Assembly: GCF_963576675.1 (NCBI RefSeq)
Contig: NC_088912.1
Location: 58,536,895-58,600,894, forward strand
Length of the DNA stretch: 64,000 nucleotides
DNA from: Euphorbia lathyris
Lineage: Eukaryota; Streptophyta; Magnoliopsida; Malpighiales; Euphorbiaceae
Direction: 5' to 3'
Each line of letters opens with the position of its first letter. Position 1 is the stretch's first letter. This document shows, piece by piece, positions 1-11,438 of this stretch. The position numbers and the translations under genes were made by a program. Below the pieces are notes generated by a model. The model ran no database searches and was not told the origin of the DNA. It saw nothing but the letters and a program-made list of their open reading frames with translations.

Positions 1-740
1 AAGTTACCGCAAGGATATGGTCAATCGCTTGCGGCCAATTCCATGCTCTAGGTTAACAGCTTGAGTTGGCAAAAAACCTAGTGCATGCAAAGCATTAAGA
101 TCGGTGGTGATTTGAGCCAAAGCCATAGCCCAGCCCTTAAACCGCACTCCTAGCGGTCTCTAGCGAGGTTGGATTGTGCCAATTCGGATTAGGCAGCACC
201 CTGGTCAGGTTATGGTCTATCTAAGACACTAGATGTCCCAGAATCTAGGGATCAGGTTCCACAATTTCCGGCTAGTTGATATCATCGAGTCTCATTCTAG
301 CCATGATCCTAGTTCTGAGAAATCTAGGTTACAAAGCCTGCACAATCTAATCAATTTAAGTGACCTTTTACACAAAATCCCTAATCACACATGGTCAAGC
401 AATCAATTTCATCCCCATCCCAGATAGGATGGGGATTAGTTCATAATTAAACGCACCAAATGGATTAAACACAGTTCATTAGCATAAATCTCCATTCAAT
501 TCAACAACAAAAATGAAAGACAATGTAAGGAATTAGAGTTCTAAAACCCGGTTGTGTCTGATTCTGATTACAAAACAAATGTAAGACAGTCCTCTCCTCC
601 GCTCATCTTCCAAGAACTTCCAGCAAGTCAATTTCCCAAAACAATGGTGAAAAACTGCTCTAATCTCCAATGAGGAAGAAGAGAGAGCTAAAACTATTTT
701 AGAAAAGAAAAGCCAACCCTAACAAAAGAGGCAAAATGTT

Positions 741-750
741 CTATTTATAG
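741..750 (-). promoter_or_regulatory. TATA box of the gypsy-like LTR
   Basis: The minus strand reads CTATAAATAG, a good plant TATA box, about 540 bp inside the LTR. It would drive leftward transcription of the element. Function is inferred from motif and position only. Confidence 0.45.
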
Positions 751-844
751 TGGTAGGTGTTTTTAGGGGCTTTTAGGACATTTTTAGGCTAGAATCCGCG
801 CCCAGGTAGTGAGAAAATGCTAGGAATCGCTTCCCAGCGCCTCG

Positions 845-1032
845 TCTCGACGAGATAATGGATGTCTCGCCGAGACGAGAGGGTGTCTCGACGAGACCAT
901 GGGCATCTCGTCGAGACACCACGTGATGGTTCCCTTTTTGGGAGCCATCACCCGCCTCGTCTCGTCGAGAAATGCTACATCTCGATGAGACGAGGGCCTG
1001 TCTCGATGAGACAGGCACTGTCTCGGCGAGAC
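845..1032. repeat. Cluster of TCTCG-NN-GAGA near-palindromes
   Basis: About eight copies of a 12-base near-palindrome occur in under 200 bp: TCTCGACGAGA, TCTCGCCGAGA, TCTCGTCGAGA, TCTCGATGAGA and TCTCGGCGAGA. Only the two centre bases vary freely. The block lies upstream of the LTR TATA box. Reading frames through it give SSRRDE-like peptide repeats, which I regard as by-products. It may be a protein-binding or methylation-dense array. Confidence 0.7.
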
Positions 1033-1289
1033 AGGCTCTGAACAAAGGGATTCCTCTTGGAAATTCTCCGTCTCGATCCTTGGGCTCCCAGAATTTGCTC
1101 TCACTGTCCCCGAACTGTCCGGAAATGCTCCAATGGTCCTAAAATACCTGAGAATACAGAAAAACGGCCGTAAGTAATCGAAATTACTAATATCAACTGA
1201 AAGCTCACAAAACGATGATAAAATGGAGAGGAAATAAAGCAAAAATGAGCTAAAACGGTCTAAAAACCCTATACAAATGGGAGCTATCA

Positions 1290-2077
1290 ACAGACAGCCT
1301 CACTAATTTGCTCAATGGAGCATTGGGAGGAGGAAGAGAGTTGCTCGTTGGTTCTGGCTTGTTCAGAATGAAGCTGGGTAAAGAGGTGATGAACCTCAAC
1401 AGAGGTTGCATACATTGAGTTCACAGATGACAAGTTTTGGAGTTGACCCTGGAGAGAATTCATGTGATTTACCATTGTCAGCTGGAGTTCAACCAGCTTT
1501 ACTATAGATTCCTGCTTGGGCTGTTGAGACTGGAGAGATGTCATAACACTTAGAAGATCTTTAAGACCTTTGATTTCGGTGAGAAGCTGAGTGACAGAGG
1601 AAAGTTGAGTTTGCTTAACATGAACTGACCCAACGGCTTCGACATTGGATTGATGAAGGTCCTGGAGTAAGGCTTGAGTTGAGTCAATGATTCTTCGACC
1701 AGACTCAGTGGCGTGCAAGTAATTGTAGGATCCATCAATGTTTGGCCCAGATGCCGGAATATGAGTAGCACCAGATGGAGGAGGTGTTTGGTGCTGTTCA
1801 TTATTTGAAGTGCCAGCGTGGTCAGTGGCTGGACTTTTATTTTGACTACCAGTAGGAATTGACTGGTTGATATTCTGCACTTGAGGATGTGGAAGAGGTT
1901 GATCGGCAGAGTCATTTAACTGCTCAGAGTCAGGCTGAAGCTGACTAGTTTGAGGAGGTTGAGGAGTTTCAGAACTGACCTGAGCAGGTTTTTCCTTTGC
2001 TATCTCAGTATGTTGAGCAGCAAGAACTTCGACCACTTGCTCGGTATGAACTTGACCTTGAGTAGCAGTTGAGTCGG
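1290..2077 (-). pseudogene. E2 extra ORF downstream of pol, C-terminal part
   Basis: Open minus-strand frame, rich in Gln, Ser and Thr, without a recognisable domain; the last third looks helical. It continues, in the same frame, the ORF segment on the far side of element E1: removing E1 and one copy of its 5-bp target duplication restores the frame. At its other end it is cut by the gypsy-like LTR, so the true C-terminus is not visible. No function can be assigned. In SIRE/Maximus elements an ORF at this place has been called envelope-like. Confidence 0.6.
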
Positions 2078-2082
2078 CATGT
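2078..2082. repeat. Target duplication of E1, left copy (CATGT)
   Basis: CATGT lies directly before the TGTTGG end of E1 and recurs directly after the opposite end at 11434-11438. A perfect 5-bp duplication is what copia integrase leaves. Confidence 0.95.
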
Positions 2083-3982
2083 TGTTGGAAATTAGGCTAA
2101 GGTATAGCAGCGGAAATATAAAAATTTTAACCTATTTCCATAAACCACAAGATCCGTTAACCGTTATTTCAAATAAAGAGGGATAAGAAGAAATACCTTT
2201 TAGAAGTTCTATCTACTGTTGCAAACGAAGTGCCCACAACTTCAAAAGAGATAGAAACTGTCTACCAATCTGTCCCTATCCGAAACAAACCTTCCAGACC
2301 TCCGAACGACAATCCCTTCGGTGGAAACATGGAAGAATATGTCTAGAAGCTCCTGTCCAAAAATCGCGACGATCCGACGGTTCAATCTCCGGTAATCCGC
2401 GAAATCGTGAACTGACCTGATGTAGGAGTAGTAAAACGAATTTCTCCCTTTTGTTTGTTTTTCTTCTTCGAGTTCCCAAACACGAAATAAAACACGAGAA
2501 GATTAATTTAGAATCAACCGTTGAATAGCAACCAAAGTAGATTGCCTCTAATTAATCAACACAAGATCAAGGATAAAAGAAATAGATGAAAATCAATTGA
2601 TCAAACGAAGCCGTAGAGAAATCTCATCCTCGAACTAGGGGTGTCGAATTTTCTCTCTCTTGGACTAGGTGAATTTCGAAAATCACAAGTAGGGTATGGC
2701 TTGCTTCGATTTCAAAAATCTCAAGGGAAGGGGTATTTATAATCTCTTGTATCTAATCCATAGTTAGATAGAATTAGGTTACTGAATAGGAATTCCATTC
2801 GGAATAGAATTCCTAATTATTATCTCACTATATATCTAATATATATTAAGGATAATAATAATAACCTTATTGGATAATAATAGGAGTATATTAATCTAAT
2901 TAAAACTCCTAACTTAATTATCTCTTAATTAATTTAATTCATATTCCTAATCTAATTAGAATTAACAAAATCAAATTAATTATTCATGTATATCACTACA
3001 TGAATTTCGACCCCCTTATGTCCATGGGCCTTATTGGGCTCAATTGGGCTTCTATCAATTAATTAACATCTATCTCTCTTTTAGGTTCCAAGTCTTATGT
3101 ATGATCCATTAGGTTCTTATTGCTTCTAGCCGTATGCAACGTTATTAAATTAATTTTCAAAGAATTATATTTAATCTTTGCATAACGGAATGATGTACAG
3201 AGTATGTGATTAGCAAGTCCGTAATCATTCCCCCAGAGCTATAAGAAGACAGGTTGATTCTGTCGTTAACCTTTCCGTATTAGTTACAGTATAATTCGAT
3301 CCTTTATCAACTACATCCTTGAACTGAATCTTTCGGGAGTGATAAATGCTCAATCCAATATATAACGACTCCACAATTACTTCCTGTGATACCCAACATC
3401 TACTGTTCACACCCCAGAGTCATCTCTGTTAAGGATCGTGTTACACCAGAGTCAAAGCATCACATTCCGTAATCCAGAATACCAATTAATATTCCTTTGA
3501 GTCTGAGGATTAGTTATACCTATTAATACCAATGAGATGAACATGTGACAATGATGAATCTACCCATCCTGTTATCTCAAATCGGATCCCCAATCCTAAT
3601 GAACAACGTTTCATCGGATCTATGTAACTGTCCAGATATCTGTATATATGAAGCTTGTGAGATCAGCTTTCTGTCGGACAGAAGACATACAAGTCTCAAC
3701 AGTGATATGTCAATCTCAAACATATCACTTGACTTGGGGTGGTTTTAAGTTTATCAGTTTACTATAAAGTTTTGTCTCACTTCATACTTGTATGAACACT
3801 TTATAATCACTTTAAATAAACTTACGGATTTCCTTTTATTAGACTTTGTTTAGTGCTTAAAAGGGATTGCCTTTATATAGTTATAAAACATATATCTCAT
3901 TAAACAAATGATATAAAGAACAATTCATTTACATTAAGTTTGTATCCTAGAACAATTGTCTATAGGACACTAAACCCCAACA
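2083..3982 (-). repeat. 3' LTR of E1 (with 177-bp deletion)
   Basis: 1900 bp, starting TGTTGGAAATTAGG and ending ACCCCAACA on the plus strand. It matches the other E1 LTR closely, but lacks the stretch equivalent to 10606-10782; the join is near 3330. The solo LTR at 31468 keeps that stretch, so this is a deletion. Short ORFs seen here recur in all copies of the LTR and are not believed to be genes. Confidence 0.95.
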
Positions 3983-3996
3983 TACTCCCACTTGGA
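3983..3996 (-). other. Polypurine tract of E1
   Basis: The minus strand reads CCAAGTGGGAGTA directly before the 3' LTR, the usual primer for plus-strand DNA synthesis. The same AAGTGGGAG core precedes the LTR of E3. Confidence 0.8.
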
Positions 3997-4689
3997 CTAA
4001 AGCCAATTGTTTCTAAAACTTATCCCAGTAGAAGTTAAATGACGATCATGTATTCTCTGGGTTAAAGGCTTTGTCAGCGGATCTGCAACGTTGTCCTCTG
4101 TAGGTACTCTTTCTATTCTCACATCTCCTCTAGCCACAATCTCTCTAATGATGTGGTATCGCTTAAGGTAATGCTTGGATGTATTATGAGACCGTGGTTC
4201 CTTTGCTTGCGCAATGGCTCCATTGTTATCACAGTACAGTGTAATGGGATTGACAATGTCAGGCACCACACCTAGTTCTGTAATGAACTTTCTAATCCAA
4301 ACCGCTTCCTTTGCTGCTTCCACAGCTGCGATATACTCTGACTCGGTCGTAGAGAAAGCTACGCTTCCCTGCTTGGAACTCTTCCAACTGACCGTGCCCC
4401 CATTCAAGATAAACAGGTATCCTGATTGGGATTTATAATCATTCTCATCTGTGAGATGACTTGCGTCTGAAAATCCATCTATTTTCAGATCACCTTCTCC
4501 GTACACTAGGAACATATCTTTAGTTCTTCTCAAGTACTTAAGAATGTTCTTGACGGCAATCCAATGCTCGTCTCCCGGATTCCCTTGGTAACGACTCGTT
4601 ATAGATAAAGCGAACGCTACGTCAGGTCTAGTGTATAGCATAACATACATAATCGAACCGATTGCGCTGGCGTACGGGACTACAGCCAT
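3997..4689 (-). pseudogene. E1 RNase H domain and end of RT
   Basis: 230 codons, starting in the conserved PYASAIGS segment after the RT core and running through the copia RNase H domain to the NVADPLTKP motif near the end. RNase H removes the RNA strand during reverse transcription. Acidic positions are visible in DASH, ESEY and CDNN. It is in the same frame as the upstream RT piece, parted only by a TGA at 4693-4695, so a single nonsense change splits pol here. The C-terminus is normal, followed at once by the polypurine tract. Confidence 0.9.
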
Positions 4690-4692
4690 GCA

Positions 4693-5430
4693 TCATTTAT
4701 CATCATCGGTTTTAGGACATTGATGATTGTTTAACTTTACTCCATGTAACATGGGTAAGTTACCTCGTTTCGATTCAAGCATGCTAAACCGATTTAGCAC
4801 CTTTTCAATGTATGTAGCCTGTGAAAGACCAAGCAGTCTTCTCGATCTATCTCTATAGATCTTTATACCAAGTATATAAGCTGCTTCACTAAGGTCTTTC
4901 ATTGAGAAGTTACCAGATAACCATACTTTCACTGACTGTAAGAGAGCAACGTCATTTCCCATTAATAATATATCGTCCACATATAGTATGAGAAATGCTA
5001 TAGAGCTCCCACTTGCTTTCTTGTAAATGCAAGCTTCTTCGCAATTTTGTTCAAAACCAAATTGTTTTATGGTTTCGTCAAAACGCTTATTCCAGCTTCT
5101 AGATGCTTGCTTGAGTCCATAAATGGATCTCTGAAGTTTGCAAACTTTATTTGCATCCTTCGATTTGAAACCTTCAGGCTGCATCATATATACATCCTCA
5201 AGCAGGTTTCCGTTTAGGAAAGCTGTTTTCACATCCATTTGCCAAATCTCATAATCGTAGTGAGCGGTAATTGCAAGCATGATTCTGATTGATTTGGACA
5301 TAGCCACAGGAGAGAAAGTTTCGTCATAATCAATTCCTTGCTTCTGATGATATCCTTTCGCTACTAACCTAGCTTTGTAAGTGCTAACCTTTCCATCCAT
5401 GTCTGTCTTCTTTTGAAGATCCACCTGCAC
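4693..5430 (-). pseudogene. E1 reverse transcriptase
   Basis: 245-codon open piece of the copia RT. It shows YKARLVAKG near residue 18, QMDVKTAFLNG with catalytic Asp66, the YGLKQASR motif near 104, and the YVDD catalytic box at 150-153. It makes DNA from the element RNA inside virus-like particles. A frameshift near 5425 separates it from integrase, with the two frames overlapping. The downstream end is a premature TGA. All RT catalytic residues are kept. Confidence 0.93.
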
Positions 5431-6767
5431 CCAATGGGTATTATCCCTTCGGGTGGATCAACCAAAGTCCACACTTGGTTAGTATACATGGAATCCATTT
5501 CAGAATCCATGGCCTCAAGCCATGCTTTAAAATCTGGACTAGTAAGAGCCTCTTCGTAGTTTTCGGGTTCGTCGTCTAACACGGGAACCTCATCATCATC
5601 TCCCACTAGAAAACCATATCTAACTGGGAGTTCACAAACTCTTTGTGATCTACGAATAGGTGGCACTGGAGTCTCATCTAATGGGACTCCTTCGGGTACC
5701 TCAACCGCCTCTGTTGTTTCAGTCGGTCTTTCTTCTTCTGGAACTTCGTCAAGTTCAATCATGCTTCCCTTTTGTGTTTCTTCGAGAAACTCTTTCTCTA
5801 AGAAGGTTGCGTGCTTGGATACGATTACTTTCTGATCATCTGGATGATAGAAGTAATATCCCATAGTTTCCTTAGGGTATCCAATGAAGAAACATTTATC
5901 AGATTTCGAATCCAGTTTGTCAGACGCAATGCGTTTGACAAAGGCTGAACAACCCCATACTCTCATAAATGAAAACATGGGTTTCCTACCAACGAACAAT
6001 TCATATGGTGTGGAACTAGCGGATTTAGTTGGTACTCGATTTAGGGTGAAGAGGGCAGTTTCTAAGGCATAGCCCCAGAACGTCTTTGGAAGTAAGGCCA
6101 TGCTCATCATGGATCGTACCATATCTAATAGGGTATGGTTTCTCCTCTCGGACACACCATTGTGTTGTGGTGTATAGGGAGGTGTCCATTGTGAGCATAT
6201 CCCACATTTAGTTAGATAATTCAGAAAATCATCTGAAAGATATTCGCCACCTCGATCAGATCGAAGTGTCTTTATTTTCTTTCCTAATTGATTTTCTACT
6301 TCATTCTTGAAGCATTTGAATTTCTCAAAAGCTTCTGACTTGTGCTTCATCAAGTAGATGTAACCATATCGGGTATGGTCATCTATAAAGCTTATGAAGA
6401 ATCTGAATCCTCCTCTTGCTTGGACTGACATAGGACCACATACATCTGAATGAATGAGTCCTAGAGTGTCTGATACACGCTCACCTTTATTGCTAAAGGG
6501 TGTCTTTGTCATTTTACCTTTTAAACATGATTCGCATGTTTCCAATGATTCGGGATCGATTGGATCTATAAGCCCATCTGAATGTAGCTTTAGCACGCGT
6601 CTCTTGTTTATATGGCCTAAACGACAATGCCACAAGTAGGTTGAATTATCTAGCTTATGTATTTTGGTATCAATTGCAAAAGAAGGAATTTTGTTATCTA
6701 ACACATAAATCCCATTTTTTGAAATTCTTGAAAAATAGAAGATCGAATCTCTATAAAAAAATTGCAA
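5364..6767 (-). pseudogene. E1 integrase (with GAG-pre-integrase domain)
   Basis: 467-codon piece. Residues 44-85 hold the zinc-binding H47, H52, C78 and C81 of the pre-integrase HHCC domain. The catalytic triad is D108 (SDVCGPM), D171 (SDRGGEY) and E207 (SERRNHT). A C-terminal copia region follows, then the start of RT (QVWTLVDPPEG). Integrase joins the element DNA to the host target. The triad is complete. Upstream the frame is lost in a T-run near 6750, and downstream it shifts near 5425 into the RT frame. Confidence 0.93.
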
Positions 6768-6955
6768 CGTTTGTCTTTTATTGAAATATGAAAACCGTCG
6801 TCAACGAGACGGCTAATAGAAATAATATTTCTAAATATTCCTGGAATATCCTTAGGCTGCATCCGGTATCAAATACCAAAAGATTCAGACTGTGAAATTT
6901 CAATATAAAACATACCAGGTGTTGAAGTCCCGGCTTCTTCCCCTTTCGAGGAAGG
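6768..6955 (-). pseudogene. E1 protease remnant, internally deleted
   Basis: After a stop just behind the gag zinc knuckle, two frames together show the start of a copia protease with its catalytic DTG, and then at once the distal block PGIFRNIISISRLVDDG. About 50 codons normally lying between these blocks are missing; the join is near 6860. The aspartic protease therefore cannot fold, and gag-pol could not be processed without help. The deletion size is my estimate from family layout. Confidence 0.75.
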
Positions 6956-7801
6956 CTAGGTACACCAACAGTTCCTTTTCCAATGCCCGTCTTCACCACA
7001 GAAGTGGCACTCTCCTTTGGGCTTCTTCACTTCCTTTCCCTTAGTTTTGTTGGGCACGGCTTTCTTAGCTTTCTTGGGATGTTTAGGATTGGGAGAATTC
7101 TCTTTCCTCTTCTTTGATCCCTCTATGACAAGAGCCGGTATGGCTTTGTCTTTCTTCATATTGGGCTCAACTGACTTGAACATATTTGTAAGCTCTTCAA
7201 GAGAGGTTTGCAAGTCATTCATCTGATAGTTCATAATGAACTGTGAATAACTCTCTAGGAGGGATTGAAGAATTAAGTCTATACTTAATTCGTTATCCAT
7301 CGCAAATCCAATACTAGAAAGTTTGGTAATGTAGCCAATCATCTTGACACAATGTGTCATGACAGATGTGCCCTCTTGCATCGTACAACGATATAGCAAC
7401 TTGGATATCTCGTAGCGTTCGCACCTGGTCTGTTTCCCAAACAATTCCTTTAGGTGCATGATGATGGAATAGGCATCCATTTCCTCATGTTGCCTTTGTA
7501 ATTCCGGTGTCATCAATGCAAGTATGATGCATTCGGCATGATCATCATCAGCATTGTGCTTCTGGTAAGCATCAATTTCCTCAATGGGAGAATCATCTGT
7601 TGGGTAAGGGGGTATCGGTGTATCAAGTACATACCCTTTCCTCTCGAACTTCAAAACAATTTTGAGGTTGCGATACCAGTCGGTGAAGTTTGAACCATTC
7701 ACTTTGTTATCGGTAAGAATGTTTTGCAGATTGGTTTTAGTCATGATTATAAGAGTGGGTTTAATTAAACCTGAGAGTGAGAAAGAGTAAACGTATGTCA
7801 T
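6956..7801 (-). pseudogene. E1 gag, open along its full length
   Basis: 281 codons with no internal stop. The N-terminal half has the copia gag signature (VNGSNFTDW, MTPELQRQHE, LLESYSQFIMNYQMN), the C-terminal third is Lys-rich, and a CCHC zinc knuckle, CHFCGEDGHWKRNC, lies at residues 265-278. It packages RNA and builds virus-like particles. The start follows the leader; an ATG at about residue 20 (MTKTNLQNIL) fits the family better than the first ATG. It is the only E1 gene still open along its expected length. Confidence 0.88.
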
Positions 7802-9341
7802 TCATTTGCTTAAAGTATATCAATCTAAAATTATAGGCCTTTTAGTTTATTTTAGATTGCTCCCACTATTTTGCCAAATTAATAGCCCTCCATATTAATT
7901 CGAAGAATTTCACAAATCCTGTAGTGAGCTAGGATCCTAACTCCTGAGATTTCGCCTTGAGTTTACTCAACAAGCTAGTCTCATTCATTAGGTAGATTCA
8001 TGTAATCAATCACATCTTTAATGTGATTCCTAGGTTATTGGGTTACTAACCACATTAGTAACTAATATGCTATTCATATTAATCCAAACCGTCTTGCCCA
8101 TTAGTTTATGACAACATGAGTTTACTCATCCAATTATCATAATCTAATTTAAGTATTACCCCATATTCATGAAAAATGATTTTCGATAATTCAAGTGTTA
8201 CCGAAAGGACCCCGAGCTTGAGTTTACTCAACAACCCAAAGGCCCTCAGCACTGCCGTCTGAATTATAATATTAGGGAGGGGCAACCGATTTTAATAACT
8301 TGTTTATTTACTTAACTTTTTAATGAGGGATTTTATTTTAGGTCTCATAATCTAACTTAGTCTTGATTTGCTTTAGCATACATCAGACACATACATTCAC
8401 ATACATTGGCGTTATGGACATATCATCTAAATTATTCCGTCGAGCCAGAGACGGAATAAAAGGGCAAACCTAAGGAAATACTAACTATTACATATTTCTC
8501 TTTAGGTCCTCCGTCTTCTCCATGGCGCCTTGAAATTACATATTAATTTCTATACTACTAAAGAAAACTTCAATTGAATTGAAGGGAATCAGATGAGAGA
8601 GAGAAATTACAATAGATAGTAGAAAGGCAGGACTCGCATGTCCTATTTCAAAAATACCAAAAGACTAAAGAGGGTCCAAACTCCAAACATGCATAGACTC
8701 AATTAAATAAATTTAATTGGTTGATTACATAACTATCTTATGTAATATTTATGTTAATCACATTAACTTATCAAATTAACTTCCATCCAATTTTACTTCT
8801 AATAGTTTCGTATCTTTTATATTAATTTTTAGATTAATATAACTATACAAAACTTTAATTATGCACGTCCCAATTATTTTGATTTTAATTCATTTAACAT
8901 TTTGATTTACAAATTGGTAAAACAAACTTTTAAACAAATTTTCATTCGATAATCAAAACAGAAAACTATCAATTTCTGAAACATATATATTTAAATATAA
9001 AAACGATTATATATATATATATATATATCAGTTCTAAAACGGTTTTAAATCGATTTTCAGAAAATAGGAAAAACTACTATAGATTTCCGTTTTATCTTTA
9101 GAATTAATAAAACTAATTTTATCAATCTAAATATAAAACTAATAGATTTCGTTATCATGATTATCAACCAAAATAATTAGGAACATACGCATAATCTATT
9201 TTAATTAATAATTAATTAAAACTTATTTATCCTTAGAATTAATTAATCAAAACAATTTGTTAATTAATCCTAACTATAAATATTTATTCAATCCTATTGA
9301 AAAACTTCTAAATTTTCATATATGAAATAACGGATTTAACG
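7802..9341 (-). other. E1 untranslated leader
   Basis: About 1.5 kb between the primer site and gag, AT-rich, without a convincing ORF on either strand. It holds a (TA)n run near 9010-9029. It probably carries the packaging signal, but nothing in the sequence proves this. Confidence 0.7.
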
Positions 9342-9356
9342 ATGGCTCTGATACCA
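9342..9356 (-). other. Primer-binding site of E1 (tRNA-Met)
   Basis: The minus strand reads TGGTATCAGAGCCAT one base from the 5' LTR. This is the standard complement of the 3' end of plant initiator tRNA-Met, used to prime first-strand synthesis. Confidence 0.92.
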
Positions 9357-9357
9357 C

Positions 9358-11433
9358 TGTTGGAAATTAGGCTAAGGTATAGCAGCGGAAATATAAAATT
9401 TTTAACCTATTTCCATAAACCACAAGATCCGTTAACCGTTATTTCATATAAAGAGGGATAAGAAGAAATATCTTTTAGAAGTTCTATCTACCGTTGCAAA
9501 CGAAGTGCCCACAACTTCAAAAGAGATAGAAACTGTCTACCAATCTGCCCCTATCCGAAACAGACCTTCCAGACCTCCGAACGACAATCCCTTCGGTGGA
9601 AACGTGGAAGAATATGTCTAGAAGCTCCTGTCCAAAAATTGCGACGATCCGACGGTTCAATCTCCGGGAATCCGTGAAATCGTGAACTGACCTGATGTAG
9701 GAGTAGTAAAACGAATTTCTCCCTTTTGTTTGTTTTTCTTCTTCGAGTTCCCAAATACGAAATAAAACACGAGAAGATTAATTTAGAATCAACCGTTGAA
9801 TAGCAACCAAAGTAGATTGCCTCTAATTAATCAACACAAGATCAAGGATAAAAGAAATAGATGAAAATCAATTGATCAAACGAAGCCGTAGAGAAACCTC
9901 ATCCTCGAACTAGGGGTGTCGAATTTTCTCTCTCTTGGACTAGGTGAATTTCGAAAATCACAAGTAGGGTATGGCTTACTTCGATTTCAAAAATCTTAAG
10001 GGAAGGGGTATTTATAATCTCTTGTATATAATCCCTAGTTAGATAGAATTAGGTTACTGAATAGGAATTCCATTCGGAATAGAATTCTTAATTATTATCT
10101 CACTATATATCTAATATATTAAGGATAATAATAATAACCTTATTGGATAATAATAGGAGTATATTAATCTAATTAAAACTCCTAACTTAATTATCTCTTA
10201 ATTAATTTAATTCATATTCCTAATCTAATTATGATTAACAAAATCAAATTAATTATTCATGTATATCACTACATGAATTTCGACCCCCTTATGTCCATGG
10301 GCCTTATTGGGCTCAATTGGGCTTCTATCAATTAATTAACATCTATCTCTCTTTTAGGTTCCAAGTCTTATGTGTGATCCATTAGGTTCTTATTGTTTCT
10401 AGCCGTATGCAACGTTATTAAATTAATTTTCAAAGAATTATATTTAATCTTTGCATAACGGAATGATGTACAGAGTATGTGATTAGCAAGTCCGTAATCA
10501 TTCCCCCAGAGCTATAAGAAGACAGGTTGATTTTGTCGTTAACCTTTTCGTATTAGTTACAGTATAATTCGATCCTTTATCAACTACATCCTTGAACTGA
10601 ATCTTATGACTATGGGTGATGTCAAGTCACATATAGCGAGACGTTCGTTTTACTTGTACAGGTCGAGTCAACTCAAAAAGATAGATTAAGTGAAATCTGT
10701 ATTTCTTACTCTTAAGCTATCACCTTGCAAGGATTTAGAGTCGAGTCTTCCACAAGAGATCCATGGATGTACCTCCCATTTATCGGGAGTGATAAATGCT
10801 CAATCCAATATATAACGACTCCGTAATTACTTCTTGTGATACCCAACGTCTACTGTTCACACCCCAGAGTCATCTCTGTTAAGGATCGTGTTACACCAGA
10901 GTCAAAGCATCACATTCCGTAATCCAGAATACCAATTAATATTCCTTTGAGTCTGAGGATTAGTTATACCTATTAATACCAATGAGATGAACAGGTGACA
11001 AGGATGAATCTACCTATCCTGTTATCTCAAATCGGATCCCCAATCTTAATGAACAACGTTTCATCGGATCTATGTAACTGTCCAGATATCTGTATATATG
11101 AAGCTTGTGAGATCAGCTTTCTGTCGGACAGAAGACATACAAGTCTCAACAGTGATATTTTAATCCCAAACATATCACTTGACTTGGGGTGGTTTTAAGT
11201 TTATTAGTTTATTATAAAGTTTTGTCTCACTTCATGCTTGTATGAACACTTTATAATCACTTTAAATAAACTTACGGATTTCCTTTTATTAGACTTTATT
11301 TTGTGCTTAAAAGGGTTCGCCTTTATATAGTTACAAAACATATATCTCATTAAAATAAATTATATAAAGAACAATTCATTTACATTAAGTTTGTATCCTA
11401 GAACAATTGTCTATAGGACACTAAACCCCAACA
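9358..11433 (-). repeat. 5' LTR of E1, full length
   Basis: 2076 bp, TGTTGGAAATTAGG...ACCCCAACA on the plus strand. Same length as the solo LTR at 31468 and nearly identical to it. The promoter is expected here but I cannot place it reliably. Confidence 0.95.
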
Positions 11434-11438
11434 CATGT
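11434..11438. repeat. Target duplication of E1, right copy (CATGT)
   Basis: Identical to 2078-2082 and directly abutting the LTR end. Confidence 0.95.

Larger units (their letters stand above)
1..1289 (-). mobile_element. Gypsy-like LTR, partial, edge at about 1289
   Basis: Read on the minus strand, the segment begins TGATAGCTCCC just inside the interrupted ORF of element E2, as LTRs do. It contains a TATA box and a CG-rich block of palindromes, and has no long credible ORF. The layout resembles Ty3/gypsy LTRs of plants, but no gag or pol is visible to prove the superfamily. The element runs off the left edge, so neither its target duplication nor its second LTR can be checked. The exact edge could be 1289 or 1292. 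Element boundary fairly sure, superfamily uncertain. Confidence 0.5.
2083..11433 (-). mobile_element. Copia retrotransposon E1, complete but disabled
   Basis: A 9.35-kb element bounded by two direct LTRs with TG...CA ends and a perfect 5-bp target duplication. Going leftward on the minus strand it has a 5' LTR, a tRNA-Met primer site, a leader, gag, protease remnant, integrase, RT, RNase H, a polypurine tract and a 3' LTR: the copia order, with integrase before RT. It is inserted in the extra ORF of element E2. The LTRs differ by few substitutions apart from one 177-bp deletion, so the insertion is fairly young. Pol is disabled by a protease deletion, frameshifts near 6750 and 5425, and a stop at 4693. 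Lineage not assigned with certainty. Confidence 0.95.

Noticed and set aside
820..1290. 156-codon minus ORF with SHRD-like repeats
   Set aside because: The repeats follow from the TCTCG palindromes; the ORF crosses the LTR edge and has no domain.
2276..2479. 67-codon ORF (MGTRRRKTNK...) found again at 9551 and 31662
   Set aside because: It recurs only because it lies in three copies of the same LTR; no coding features, and other frames are equally open.
8995..9035. (TA)n run as a regulatory site
   Set aside because: Simple microsatellite; other TA runs occur at 28720 and 29093.
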